64,000 nucleotides of DNA, taken from the NCBI GenBank assembly GCA_024235175.1, contig JACKMX010000004.1:62001-126000 (forward strand), written 5' to 3'. This document shows positions 1 through 8,016 of this stretch, one piece after another. A model generated the notes under the pieces. It was not told the DNA's origin. It worked only from the letters and a program-made list of their open reading frames with translations, and made no database searches. The stretch is from Chromatiaceae bacterium (GTDB lineage: Bacteria; Pseudomonadota; Gammaproteobacteria; Chromatiales; Chromatiaceae). How positions within the stretch are numbered: the stretch's first letter is position 1; the number at the start of each line of letters is the position of its first letter. Position numbers and translations under genes: made by a program.

Positions 1-1223
1 CTTTTGATCTTGTGAAAGGTAGTCCAGAACTGCTCATTGCCAGCCCAGCACAGTCGTATTTCTCGTGCAATTGCCAACTCTTCAGGTAATAGACCTCGCT
101 CTATTGCTCTCTCAATCGCAGCCCGCGCGGCAGACCAACCATTCTCGATAAAAACTTGTTGCAACAGCGGCAAGTGTACTGGGTCCCAATCGGATTTGGT
201 CAACACCTCGACTGCTATCTGTTTTGCACGATGTTCGCGGGTAATACCATCCTCATCACAATTCTCGTCTCCGAATGGCCTGTGTGCCTGTGCATCAAAC
301 TCATCCAGGTCTTCGAGTTCCTCCCAGCCTAGCTCTTCTAACTCTTCATCCAGAGGAGTCTGTTCGTCGGTTGCGGCCAATTCATCCAGTAGATCTTCAT
401 CTTCCTCATCGATCTCATCCGAGAATAGATCTTCGGTAATGGACTCCTCATTGTCATCGTCCCCGACAAAGCTCTCTTCCTGGAAAGCTTTGTCATCACT
501 TTGATCATAATGTTTACCGGCAGGATCGCCGTCAGTCATCGCAGCCGGGGTGGCTGGTTTAACTAACTGCTGTGGTGGTCGGTAATCACTCAGGTCAAGT
601 GTTTGCGGGATTGTTTCTGTTTTATTGGTTTGGATAACTACTGAATCAGCACGCTGAGTCGCCGATCGCGGGATATGTTCCTTATACCTGGCGTGAACTC
701 GTTGATCGCTTAACGAATCACCAGCACCCGTCCGTAGCCGATCAGTGATCTCTCGATCCACATTAAAAACAATCTTTTCTTCGCCGTCTGGCTCCGGCTT
801 TTCCAGATGGTCGCTCAGTACAGGCGCTACACTTATTGATGTAAACGTTGGCTGATCTCTGCCGGGTGATTTTGGTTCATCGTATTCAAAGTCGAAAACT
901 TCCTCGGAAGACTCAACAGCCTGTGATTCAACGAACGCCATGTCGTCATCATCAAAATCGTCCACACCATATTCTGGTGTCTCGACGATTTTTGCTCTGA
1001 CCGCCTGGCTTATCTCCAGTGATTTTTTTAGATAGGTAACAGCCTTTTCTGGCTGACGATCAAGCAGGTAGGCGCGACCTAAAGCACTGAGTACGGCCGC
1101 AGAATTTGAATCGCAACCGAGGTATTCAAGCAATAGATCAATAGCTGCTTTGCGTAAACCACCGCTTACCAGTTTATTGGCTTCTACTAAGACTTGTTTC
1201 TGGCTTGTGTCTGCACTTTCCAT
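1..1223 (-). CDS. Acidic TPR-like hypothetical protein, cut by the left edge
   Basis: An open frame of about 407 codons begins with ATG at 1223 and runs off the window without a stop. Residues ~25-75 read like a tetratricopeptide helical hairpin (for example YLLDRQPEKAVTYLKKSLE). The middle (~75-330) is low-complexity and very acidic, with long D/E runs, and the last visible ~70 residues return to ordinary composition with paired AIERAIERG-type helices. No Shine-Dalgarno motif stands out, so the start is tentative. It lies just beyond the TraG end of the secretion operon, in the same direction but 0.9 kb away, so it is probably accessory DNA rather than backbone. I do not recognise the family. 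TPR plus an acidic linker suggests a protein-binding scaffold, which is inference only. Confidence 0.6.
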   Translation of the reverse strand, partial: MESADTSQKQVLVEANKLVSGGLRKAAIDLLLEYLGCDSNSAAVLSALGRAYLLDRQPEKAVTYLKKSLEISQAVRAKIVETPEYGVDDFDDDDMAFVESQAVESSEEVFDFEYDEPKSPGRDQPTFTSISVAPVLSDHLEKPEPDGEEKIVFNVDREITDRLRTGAGDSLSDQRVHARYKEHIPRSATQRADSVVIQTNKTETIPQTLDLSDYRPPQQLVKPATPAAMTDGDPAGKHYDQSDDKAFQEESFVGDDDNEESITEDLFSDEIDEEDEDLLDELAATDEQTPLDEELEELGWEELEDLDEFDAQAHRPFGDENCDEDGITREHRAKQIAVEVLTKSDWDPVHLPLLQQVFIENGWSAARAAIERAIERGLLPEELAIAREIRLCWAGNEQFWTTFHKIK

Positions 1224-1924
1224 GTATTTACCGAAGGCAGTTTACCTCTGTTTATTCTATTTTTGTTCTTGCAATCGTTTCGACTGCCAAAGATCCCGCG
1301 GGTAACACCCCCTTTTCCGACCAGCATCAGTGTTTAAATCTCTGCGTCACCCAGCCTTGCGTCCATTACCTTATCAGAAGGGGGAAATTTTGCGCATTTA
1401 TTCTTACCAATAGTTTGGCGTGTCTGCGGGCCTGACCATTAAGCGATCATGGACGACAAGGAATTGTCAATTTTGAGTTCAACTCTGGATCTGAGGGGTG
1501 ATATTAAGGTGCTGATATTATGCCAACATGGCCATACTCGCCTTCCTCACGCCTTGTCATCCATTCTTAGGTTACTGATACATTGATACTTTTTTGAATA
1601 CACAACCAGCCATAGCCCTGATACGATGGAGCCGTTGTCCCGAATGAGTAATGCGGCAAATCGCTCCAACCTGACCTCTTTTATTCGCTGACTTGGTGAC
1701 CCAGTTGACTTCCCCCTAGAGTGTTTTTCTGCCCGGGCTGATCTTCGATTTATTTGGCTCCACACCATCTGAATGCGCCTGCCATCGACATCCCAGTAAT
1801 TATTCCCCATTCAGTACCTACTTAGCAGGAATACGACTTTGATGGACTGACGATGCAATGAGTCACAATTGATAAAAATCAGCAACTTGCGACATGTATT
1901 TGTCGTTGAGAGGTTTAATCGTCT
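1224..1924. other. Intergenic stretch with no convincing gene
   Basis: About 700 bases between the acidic TPR-like gene and the small membrane-protein gene. An 87-codon frame on the minus strand (1547-1810) is open, but its product is basic, has no recognisable domain and lacks a good ribosome site, so I do not call it. A weak GACAA/TTGTC inverted repeat sits near 1455. No tRNA, repeat array or clear terminator was seen. Confidence 0.5.
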
Positions 1925-2170
1925 ATGATTGATTTGATGAACAGAAACAGAGCATTGAGAATCGGGCAGTTAACGCTAAAAGTCGGCGGCGTTGTTGTTG
2001 GGCTTGTATTTACGCTGATTGCCACGTTTCGAGACTTGATTACTGCTTCGGATTCACCAACGCAGGAAGATGATGTCCTGGGTAGTTCTATTCGCGGTGG
2101 TGATCTGAATTTCCGAACCGGCAAGTTTGATGACGGAACCGACCCCGCAGGTTGGTATGGGCGCGACTAG
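1925..2170 (+). CDS. Small membrane protein convergent with traG
   Basis: An 81-residue protein with ATG at 1925 after a TTGAGAGG ribosome site. It has a basic N-terminus, one membrane helix (~residues 17-34, VGGVVVGLVFTLIATF) and a polar C-terminus ending DDGTDPAGWYGRD. The conserved-looking tail makes a real product likely, probably a one-span inner-membrane protein with a cytoplasmic or periplasmic tail. Its stop codon overlaps the traG stop on the other strand through a shared CTAG at 2167-2170. Small membrane proteins after traG are usual in ICEs of this type (DUF3742-like genes hold that place), but I cannot assign this one to that family. Confidence 0.6.
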   Translation: MIDLMNRNRALRIGQLTLKVGGVVVGLVFTLIATFRDLITASDSPTQEDDVLGSSIRGGDLNFRTGKFDDGTDPAGWYGRD

Positions 2171-3732
2171 CGACGAGCCCCTTTCTGAACAAGCGATTTT
2201 CCGATGGCACCACCACGCTGGCCAGCATCCAGCGCAGTGCTTCTGAGAGGGTTCGTAGCAACCTCGATTGACCGCCCGACCTGCACCCCTACCCAAGCCA
2301 TCATCCCACTCCACAGCAACGGCAAGCCAAGATAAAGACTGGTCGTGATCATATTGAGCAACATCCGCTTGGTATCATGCTCCCCAGGGTTGGCGAAGAT
2401 TTGCAGGAATATATTCACATCCGGGTACATGGACTGGATCAGGTTCTGATCCACCCACATGGCGAGATACCAGAGCACACTCCAGAATTTGACGGTGAAG
2501 ATCGCCATGGCGCCGACAACCATCATGGAGAGGGAGTACCTGGAAAGTACGACAACCATTGGCAGCAGGGCATAGATTCCCAGCAGCAGCATGGCCTGCA
2601 CCATCGGCAACGCTTGCAGGACGGCTGTGATGGTTACTGAGAAAAGAGCTGAGGCGGTGAGCACACCCCCGGCGGCCAAACCGCCTTTTACAATATTCTC
2701 TGCGGTGCTGAGCAGTCCCGTGCTGCCGCTGTTGTTGGCTACCAGATCGTTGTTCGACCAGGCCGGTGGTGAGTTCGTGAGCACGGTCCTCGCGACTGCG
2801 TCGTTCTGCTGTTCCCCCGCCAGGGCAGGTGCAACCGCAACGACGAGGCCGGAGAAACCGGCGGAGGTGGCATCGGCTTCATCGATCAACTTCTTACGCA
2901 AACCGATAGCACCATCCCCCCACCACTGTTTGCAGGTGGGTTTCCCCCAGGCGGGTGGAGTTGCCGGGTCGTATTCCGTATCCCGAACCGCGTTGTAGGC
3001 CCAGCCCGGGATCTGGTTCGCCGGACGCAAGGTATCGTAATAGCCAACAGTATCCCGGTATACGTGGGAGCCCATCCAGTCCGGATCATCCGGGCCATAG
3101 GTGGTCAGCAGTGCGCTGACGGCAGCAGCATTGGGCTGCTCGGCCTGGAACTTGGAGCGAGCCGGGATATAACACTGGGTGAAAAACTCACTCATCTCCT
3201 GCCTAAGACGAGGATCGGCAATGGTGGCTAGCCTGGCCTGCTGCTCGAACGTACGCATGTCGCTGGTGGAGGGCATGCCTTCGATAGCCGCGTGGTTAAA
3301 GCCGGAGGTCATGGCCAACACGGCGTACCACCAGACAGGGATGTTTACCGTCGCCGGAGATCCATTGAACCCGTTTACGCCATAGGTACTCTGTGGCGCA
3401 GCTATGGTGGCTGTCGCTGGTGCTGGGTCATTCAATGTGGGTGGTGGCGTATAGCTGAGCGTGCTAGCATTCAATGGGGTCAGGGCAGCGGGTTGCCCGG
3501 CCAGCACCACCACCAGCAGTGCGATGAAGAGATCGATCTCCATCCGCCGCAGCGAAAGGCCGGTAACCGTTCCGAACTCACCACCCTGTGCCGGCTCCCG
3601 CCAGTTGTCGATGAGAATCCCCAGAAACGGGAGATAAACGATGCCGGTACCGACCAGAACATCCCAGAGTACCCCGTAGAAGGCCCAACCGAACAGGGTC
3701 GTGAAGAGTTCGAGATAGCTGTCGAGCGTCAT
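2167..3732 (-). CDS. traG: TraG N-terminal-domain conjugation protein
   Basis: A 521-residue inner-membrane protein like the TraG N-terminal domain proteins that end the secretion operon of MPF-G ICEs, where they take part in mating-pair formation. The start at 3732 (MTLDSYLELFTTLFG) is fixed by an ATGA overlap with the upstream gene, although the frame is open further upstream. Hydrophobic segments lie near residues 10-45 and 75-90, with a cluster at about 350-480 (ALPMVQAMLLLGIYALLPMV, FWSVLWYLAMWV). The long Ala/Thr/Pro-rich stretch between them should be periplasmic. The C-terminus is small and basic. F-plasmid TraG also has a long C-terminal exclusion domain. It is absent here, as is normal for this ICE family. 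Confidence 0.85.
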   Translation of the reverse strand: MTLDSYLELFTTLFGWAFYGVLWDVLVGTGIVYLPFLGILIDNWREPAQGGEFGTVTGLSLRRMEIDLFIALLVVVLAGQPAALTPLNASTLSYTPPPTLNDPAPATATIAAPQSTYGVNGFNGSPATVNIPVWWYAVLAMTSGFNHAAIEGMPSTSDMRTFEQQARLATIADPRLRQEMSEFFTQCYIPARSKFQAEQPNAAAVSALLTTYGPDDPDWMGSHVYRDTVGYYDTLRPANQIPGWAYNAVRDTEYDPATPPAWGKPTCKQWWGDGAIGLRKKLIDEADATSAGFSGLVVAVAPALAGEQQNDAVARTVLTNSPPAWSNNDLVANNSGSTGLLSTAENIVKGGLAAGGVLTASALFSVTITAVLQALPMVQAMLLLGIYALLPMVVVLSRYSLSMMVVGAMAIFTVKFWSVLWYLAMWVDQNLIQSMYPDVNIFLQIFANPGEHDTKRMLLNMITTSLYLGLPLLWSGMMAWVGVQVGRSIEVATNPLRSTALDAGQRGGAIGKSLVQKGARR

Positions 3733-4112
3733 GCGACAGTCCCACTCGTTGCCAGGAAAAACCGGCCGAAGAGATCCTGACCGATCATCAGTTCGATGAT
3801 CAGCAGCCAGATAATCACGCGCCAACGCAGTGCGTGCAGTCGGGATCGTTCTGTCACATCAACTCGGCCAGTGCGGGTTGCCAGATTAACCAGCCATGGC
3901 CATAGGACTGCCAGTACTGCAATAAACATTAGCCGGATGACACCGGCAAAAGGTTTCAGCCGCGCGACTTGTTCCGAAACGGCAGAGAGAGACGAGAGTT
4001 CCGCCACCTGCCAGAGAAGCGCACCCACAGCAAAGATCAGCCCGACAGCGAGGATCGATAAGCCGAAAAACCAACGCCTGCGTATGGATGGCACCTTACT
4101 GAACACGGCCAT
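3729..4112 (-). CDS. Small integral membrane protein of the T4SS operon
   Basis: A 127-residue protein (MAVFSKVPSIRRRWFFG) with three likely membrane helices, near residues 14-36, 55-75 and 97-118, joined by short loops. It overlaps the end of the TIGR03755 gene by 17 bases and the traG start by ATGA, so it is translationally coupled to both. In PFL_47xx-type ICEs a short membrane protein of unknown role sits exactly here, between the TIGR03755 and TraG genes. A role in the mating-pair complex is inferred from position only. Confidence 0.75.
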   Translation of the reverse strand: MAVFSKVPSIRRRWFFGLSILAVGLIFAVGALLWQVAELSSLSAVSEQVARLKPFAGVIRLMFIAVLAVLWPWLVNLATRTGRVDVTERSRLHALRWRVIIWLLIIELMIGQDLFGRFFLATSGTVA

Positions 4113-5457
4113 TACTCAATGGTCTGGAATCCAAAGGTGACACCTGCGGAACAGTTAGAGAGGCCTGGCGTTTGGCCGCAGCACGCTGCAGTAGCGAGGT
4201 CAGAGTATTTGAGACGACCTCTTTGCGCACTCGCGTCTCGAACAGCAGGTTCTCGATCTCCTTGTCCAGTTCCGTAATGGAGGTATCGGCATGTTCACGC
4301 GCCACCTCGGTGGCATAGACTTCCGGCACCTGCCGCCCGGTCAGCAGCAGGCGTCTGGCGAACAGTGCTTTTTCGACCGTGCGTGCTGTGCTGATCTCCG
4401 ATACCAGCCTGCCCATGATCAGGCCCTGCTCGGTGGCAGGCATCTCCCGAATCGCCTCGATCACCTGCCGGGTAATGGCAACTCCCGGGGCAGTGATCTT
4501 GTCCAGGTTGGCCAGCGTCGGTGGCGTGGCACCACTCACCAGGGTCTGTAGATCAACCGTCACCGTGGCTGCCTCCTGGTGCAGCTTGGGCAACAGACCA
4601 GTACCCGGAATGCTGTCCTTGCGGCAGGTATCGCAGGTAGTGACGATATTTTCACCCACCACCTCCACGACCCAGTCGCGGGCATCCGTGGGCGTGTTCC
4701 AGACTTCAGATAGCCGGGTTGCGGATGCCGGAGGAATAGGGCCCGCCGCGGTAATCGGCCGATTCATGTTGATGTTGTAACCGGCTTTGACGATATCCCC
4801 GGTGAACTGGAGTGTCGGCTGCCCTGCCCCGCCGGCCTGACCGCCGACCCACGGGATACCGCTATCACCATTCGAGGTCTCGACCGATCTCTTCGCGGTC
4901 ACTGCATCGTTGCCACCGATCCCCATTTGAACTTTCCAGTCATTACCCTTGGACAAGGTGATCAGGTCGGCATAGGGATTCTTGCCCTGAGCAATCTCGG
5001 CCTCCATCTGCTCGCAGGACTTGGTCGCCAGCTGCATGGTCTCCTGGGCCTGGAGTAAGGCATTCTGGAACATGTCGTAAAGCCCGGGATTGGCGCGTTG
5101 CAGAATCAGTGCCGGGAGGGCAGCGATTGCGGCACTGGCGGCTGCAGTCATCGCACTCATCATGTTGTCGGCACCGGTGCGGATGTCATTCAACGTATGG
5201 GTAACCGCTGCCACTGGATCGAATTTGCCGCAGCTGTAGCCAAGACCCAGTTGAGCCGATCCACCCAGGGCAACAGACACAACGGAAGGGTTGGCCGGCA
5301 CAGAGACGGGTTCCGCCCCACCGATCTCGTAATACCAGAGACTGTCTTCGGTCGGCGCCTGGGCAGCCATACCGGTGCTGCTCCAAGCAAGTAACGATAT
5401 GAGCAACCAGGCGGAAACATAGACTTGTGAAGATGAAAAGCGCATTTTTGGTTTCAT
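4096..5457 (-). CDS. Integrating conjugative element protein, TIGR03755 (PFL_4711) family
   Basis: 453 residues from ATG at 5457. The start is supported by an ATGA overlap with the preceding gene and by the signal peptide that follows (residues ~10-32, VYVSAWLLISLLAWSSTGMA, cut before AQAP). The mature part is Ala-rich and helical, with cysteines including a CDTCRK motif, and a coiled-coil-like C-terminus. It matches the TIGR03755 family, a periplasmic component of MPF-G mating-pair formation whose place in the operon parallels F TraH. Order here is TIGR03757, TIGR03756, this gene, a small membrane gene, traG, which is the canonical order. Confidence 0.85.
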   Translation of the reverse strand: MKPKMRFSSSQVYVSAWLLISLLAWSSTGMAAQAPTEDSLWYYEIGGAEPVSVPANPSVVSVALGGSAQLGLGYSCGKFDPVAAVTHTLNDIRTGADNMMSAMTAAASAAIAALPALILQRANPGLYDMFQNALLQAQETMQLATKSCEQMEAEIAQGKNPYADLITLSKGNDWKVQMGIGGNDAVTAKRSVETSNGDSGIPWVGGQAGGAGQPTLQFTGDIVKAGYNINMNRPITAAGPIPPASATRLSEVWNTPTDARDWVVEVVGENIVTTCDTCRKDSIPGTGLLPKLHQEAATVTVDLQTLVSGATPPTLANLDKITAPGVAITRQVIEAIREMPATEQGLIMGRLVSEISTARTVEKALFARRLLLTGRQVPEVYATEVAREHADTSITELDKEIENLLFETRVRKEVVSNTLTSLLQRAAAKRQASLTVPQVSPLDSRPLSNGRVQ

Positions 5458-6482
5458 GGCGGATAGGAGAACCAATCGATGTCGAACAGGAACCACTGAC
5501 CGCGACGGCGGCAGCATTGGTAAGGTCGCCAGAGGTTCCAGGCATAGTCCCCGGCACTATCGACGCGCCCGCCACCCCAGCCGGTGAGACTCGCAAGGTC
5601 ATTGGTACCAAACACGTTGCAACTGGTCTCTGTGTTAGGAACCAGCATCTGCCAGGTACCGGTACTCCGGTCCTTCTCCACCAGTGGACCGGGCGGCCAG
5701 ACCCTCTGACCGGATCCAGACGAACCAATAATCGGGATATAGACATGCGGCTGCCCGGTACGCGTGACAATATCACCAGAACGTTGAGCATTGATGGCGG
5801 CAGCCTTGGGTTCCTCTGCCTGGGTGGTCCAGCCTGTGCGGGGATAAACCCCACCCCAGGTCTGCAGGGGCCAGGTGCCGATCTCGCGCAGTCCCGGAAG
5901 CAGACTCGCCGGGTAGAAAATCTCGGGGACCTCCTGGCGCCAGGACAGGGCATCGAGTCCGGACTGGAAATAGGGAAAGAAAGATGTCGTCTGGGATTGG
6001 CACAACAGTCCCACACCGGCAACGATGCCGGAGAGAGAACTGAGCGGATGGCCGATGGCATCCGCCTCGCGAAAAACCAGGTTCTTGTGGTCGCGCTTAT
6101 TCCCACTCCCTTCGGTACGATTACCCGCACTGTCGATCGGAAGCGGCAACAAGGTACCCAGCAGGCCAGTTGCCGCCGACTTCTGTGCAAGGCCGAGTGT
6201 CGCCCGAATCTCCACCCAGGGATTGCCGCCCAGTTCGTTGTAGCTGCTGACCACCAGATCGGGATTGTAGTGACCTATCTTGATCGAGGTTCGGACTCTG
6301 CAGCCGGACCAGGAGCAGCGCAGCCAGAAACACATCCCGATGGGCATCCAGCGCATACAGGAGAGCGCCGCTGCCGTCGTCTTGGCGACAATGCCAGGGG
6401 TTGTGATGGTGCTTGTATTTCCAGCCACTGGAAAAAAGAGCACGGTTGCCAACAGGAAACTGAGGTAGCTTGGTGCCTTCAT
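5454..6482 (-). CDS. Integrating conjugative element protein, TIGR03756 (TraU-like) family
   Basis: 342 residues from ATG at 6482, fixed by an ATGA overlap with the TIGR03757 gene. A signal peptide (SYLSFLLATVLFFPVAGNTS) is followed by a cysteine-rich exported protein (SCMRWMPIGMCFWLRC, GCRV, SLLCQS-type segments). Cysteine-rich TraU-like proteins are periplasmic and rely on disulfide bonds for pilus assembly and DNA transfer. That is family knowledge; here I see only the cysteine pattern, the signal and the position. It is translationally coupled at both ends. Confidence 0.85.
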   Translation of the reverse strand: MKAPSYLSFLLATVLFFPVAGNTSTITTPGIVAKTTAAALSCMRWMPIGMCFWLRCSWSGCRVRTSIKIGHYNPDLVVSSYNELGGNPWVEIRATLGLAQKSAATGLLGTLLPLPIDSAGNRTEGSGNKRDHKNLVFREADAIGHPLSSLSGIVAGVGLLCQSQTTSFFPYFQSGLDALSWRQEVPEIFYPASLLPGLREIGTWPLQTWGGVYPRTGWTTQAEEPKAAAINAQRSGDIVTRTGQPHVYIPIIGSSGSGQRVWPPGPLVEKDRSTGTWQMLVPNTETSCNVFGTNDLASLTGWGGGRVDSAGDYAWNLWRPYQCCRRRGQWFLFDIDWFSYPP

Positions 6483-6946
6483 GGCCGAGCGCCCACCCGC
6501 CATGCCTGGTAATGATTAAGTGCAATACGCAGGTCGGTCAGACCATAGATCACTGCCTCACCATCGAATACGATTGCAGGATAACGATCGACACCGTATT
6601 GCATCGCCTTTGCCAGACCAACAGCCGCACTCTGAACCGCTGCCATCGTCTGTTCGTCCAACTGCTGTATGCGTTGTAAAGCGATCTGTTTGGAATGATC
6701 CGGGTCAGCGGGGAGGTTGTTTGAAAGTAGCGTCTCAAACCGTTGAATACCGTCCAGCTTATAGACCTGAAGATCGATGTTCTGGTCTGCTGCTTTGGTT
6801 TCATCTTCAAGTTCCCACTGTACTTCTCTGTCCGCTGTGGTGAAAACCTCTACCGATAGTGCTTGCTGATTGGCGGATGTTGCATGCGCCCGGCTAAAGC
6901 CGATGACGGCTGCCAACATGAGCATGATGAAGAAGATGCGGATCAT
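6479..6946 (-). CDS. Integrating conjugative element protein, TIGR03757 (PFL_4709, DUF1525) family
   Basis: 155 residues from ATG at 6946. This start gives a clean signal peptide (IRIFFIMLMLAAVIGFSRAHA). The mature domain begins with VEVFTTADREV, contains RIQQLDEQTMAAVQSAA and ends with a TrbC/thioredoxin-like segment, YGVDRYPAIVFDGEAVIYG. This is characteristic of the DUF1525 proteins that pair with TraU-like proteins in the periplasm. There is no CXXC, so redox activity is unlikely. It overlaps the TIGR03756 gene by ATGA. An 80-base gap separates it from the hydrolase gene upstream. Confidence 0.85.
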   Translation of the reverse strand: MIRIFFIMLMLAAVIGFSRAHATSANQQALSVEVFTTADREVQWELEDETKAADQNIDLQVYKLDGIQRFETLLSNNLPADPDHSKQIALQRIQQLDEQTMAAVQSAAVGLAKAMQYGVDRYPAIVFDGEAVIYGLTDLRIALNHYQAWRVGARP

Positions 6947-7025
6947 GGCCTGGAGTTTGCTCCAGGCTTCAAAGTCGTTACAGGGGAAAACCAATCACCC
7001 GTTGTCGTGGTTTAATTGGGGTCAG

Positions 7026-7892
7026 TCAAACGGTCTCGCGGTTCAGGTGCTCGCGAACCCAATCGACCAGATCGCTTGCATGCTGTTGAAACTGTTTAAC
7101 CGAGTTGTGGCCGGCACCCTCGATCTCAATGAGTTGAACAGGATTTTCCGACAGCGCATTCTGTTTAATCAGATGCATATCGCTGATCGGCACAACCGCG
7201 TCCTCTGTCCCATGCACCAGCAGGACGGGACATCGAATGTGTCGGATGCGGTTCATCGGGGCGATCTCCTCAAATCTGTATCCGATCACCCACTGGATAT
7301 AATTTATGATCAGGGGTGTTAACACCTTGGGGAGCCAGGGACGGTCCAGATGCCGATTCATGACGAGATTTGGATGCGCAAAACCAGACAGTCCAATCAC
7401 CAGATCAATATCGGTTCTGTGTGACGCGGCCAGCATGGCGGCTGCTGCACCGATCGAATGCCCAAACACCACGATCTTCTGACTGGGATCACGTTGTTTT
7501 GCCCATTCAATGGCGCAGCCCAGATCTTCCGCGAAGCGCGGCAGCGAGGAAAAGCTATCCCGGTCGCTCTTGCCGTGATTACGCGCATCGTAGAGCAGCA
7601 CACTCATACCGGCTTGATGAAATGATCGTGCAAGCGGGAGCATCATTTGCGCATTCGCCCCCCAGCCGTGAACCAGGATGACGGTACACAAGTATTGCTC
7701 TCCCGGAATCAGCCAGGAATAGAGCCGTTTTCCTTTAGGTCCCGGCAGGTACTGCTGACTGAAGGGCAGTGAGAGGCTTTCCGGCGTAGTGGTTTCAACC
7801 CGCCTGGGTGCCCGGTAGACCCGGTGCAGAACAATCGGAAAGAGCCCGATCAGCGTAATGCAGGCAGCGGCAGTGATTAAGACGAGGTTCAT
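7026..7892 (-). CDS. Alpha/beta hydrolase inserted in the T4SS operon
   Basis: 288 residues with an N-terminal membrane anchor (~3-23, LVLITAAACITLIGLFPIVL), then an alpha/beta-hydrolase fold. The oxyanion motif is VHGWG (74-78), the nucleophile elbow GHSIG carries Ser146, the acid is Asp231 in HGTED and the base is His262 in GAGHNS. This is a complete Ser-Asp-His triad. The substrate is unknown, and the family includes esterases, lipases and peptidases. In related ICEs this slot between the TraC-type ATPase and TIGR03757 often holds a DsbC-like protein or nothing, so this is probably a passenger gene. It lies in the same direction, 124 bases after the ATPase gene, so it is likely co-transcribed. 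Confidence 0.85.
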   Translation of the reverse strand: MNLVLITAAACITLIGLFPIVLHRVYRAPRRVETTTPESLSLPFSQQYLPGPKGKRLYSWLIPGEQYLCTVILVHGWGANAQMMLPLARSFHQAGMSVLLYDARNHGKSDRDSFSSLPRFAEDLGCAIEWAKQRDPSQKIVVFGHSIGAAAAMLAASHRTDIDLVIGLSGFAHPNLVMNRHLDRPWLPKVLTPLIINYIQWVIGYRFEEIAPMNRIRHIRCPVLLVHGTEDAVVPISDMHLIKQNALSENPVQLIEIEGAGHNSVKQFQQHASDLVDWVREHLNRETV

Positions 7893-8016
7893 CGGGCCTA
7901 TGATAGAGAGATAGGCAAGGGCTTGCAGTAGATACCACCCCTATAGACAAAAGCCTTCTGCGACTCACCATTTCCCTGCCCCGCTGCAAACGGTTCAATC
8001 GGCCGCCTCTAAGCGA

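Noticed and set aside
1547..1810. 87-codon minus-strand frame in the left intergenic region
   Set aside because: No recognisable domain, no ribosome site and a basic random-looking composition; not enough to call a gene.
5427..6512. 361-codon plus-strand frame
   Set aside because: It lies fully antisense to the well-supported TIGR03756 gene, with no domain or ribosome site; a GC-rich shadow frame.
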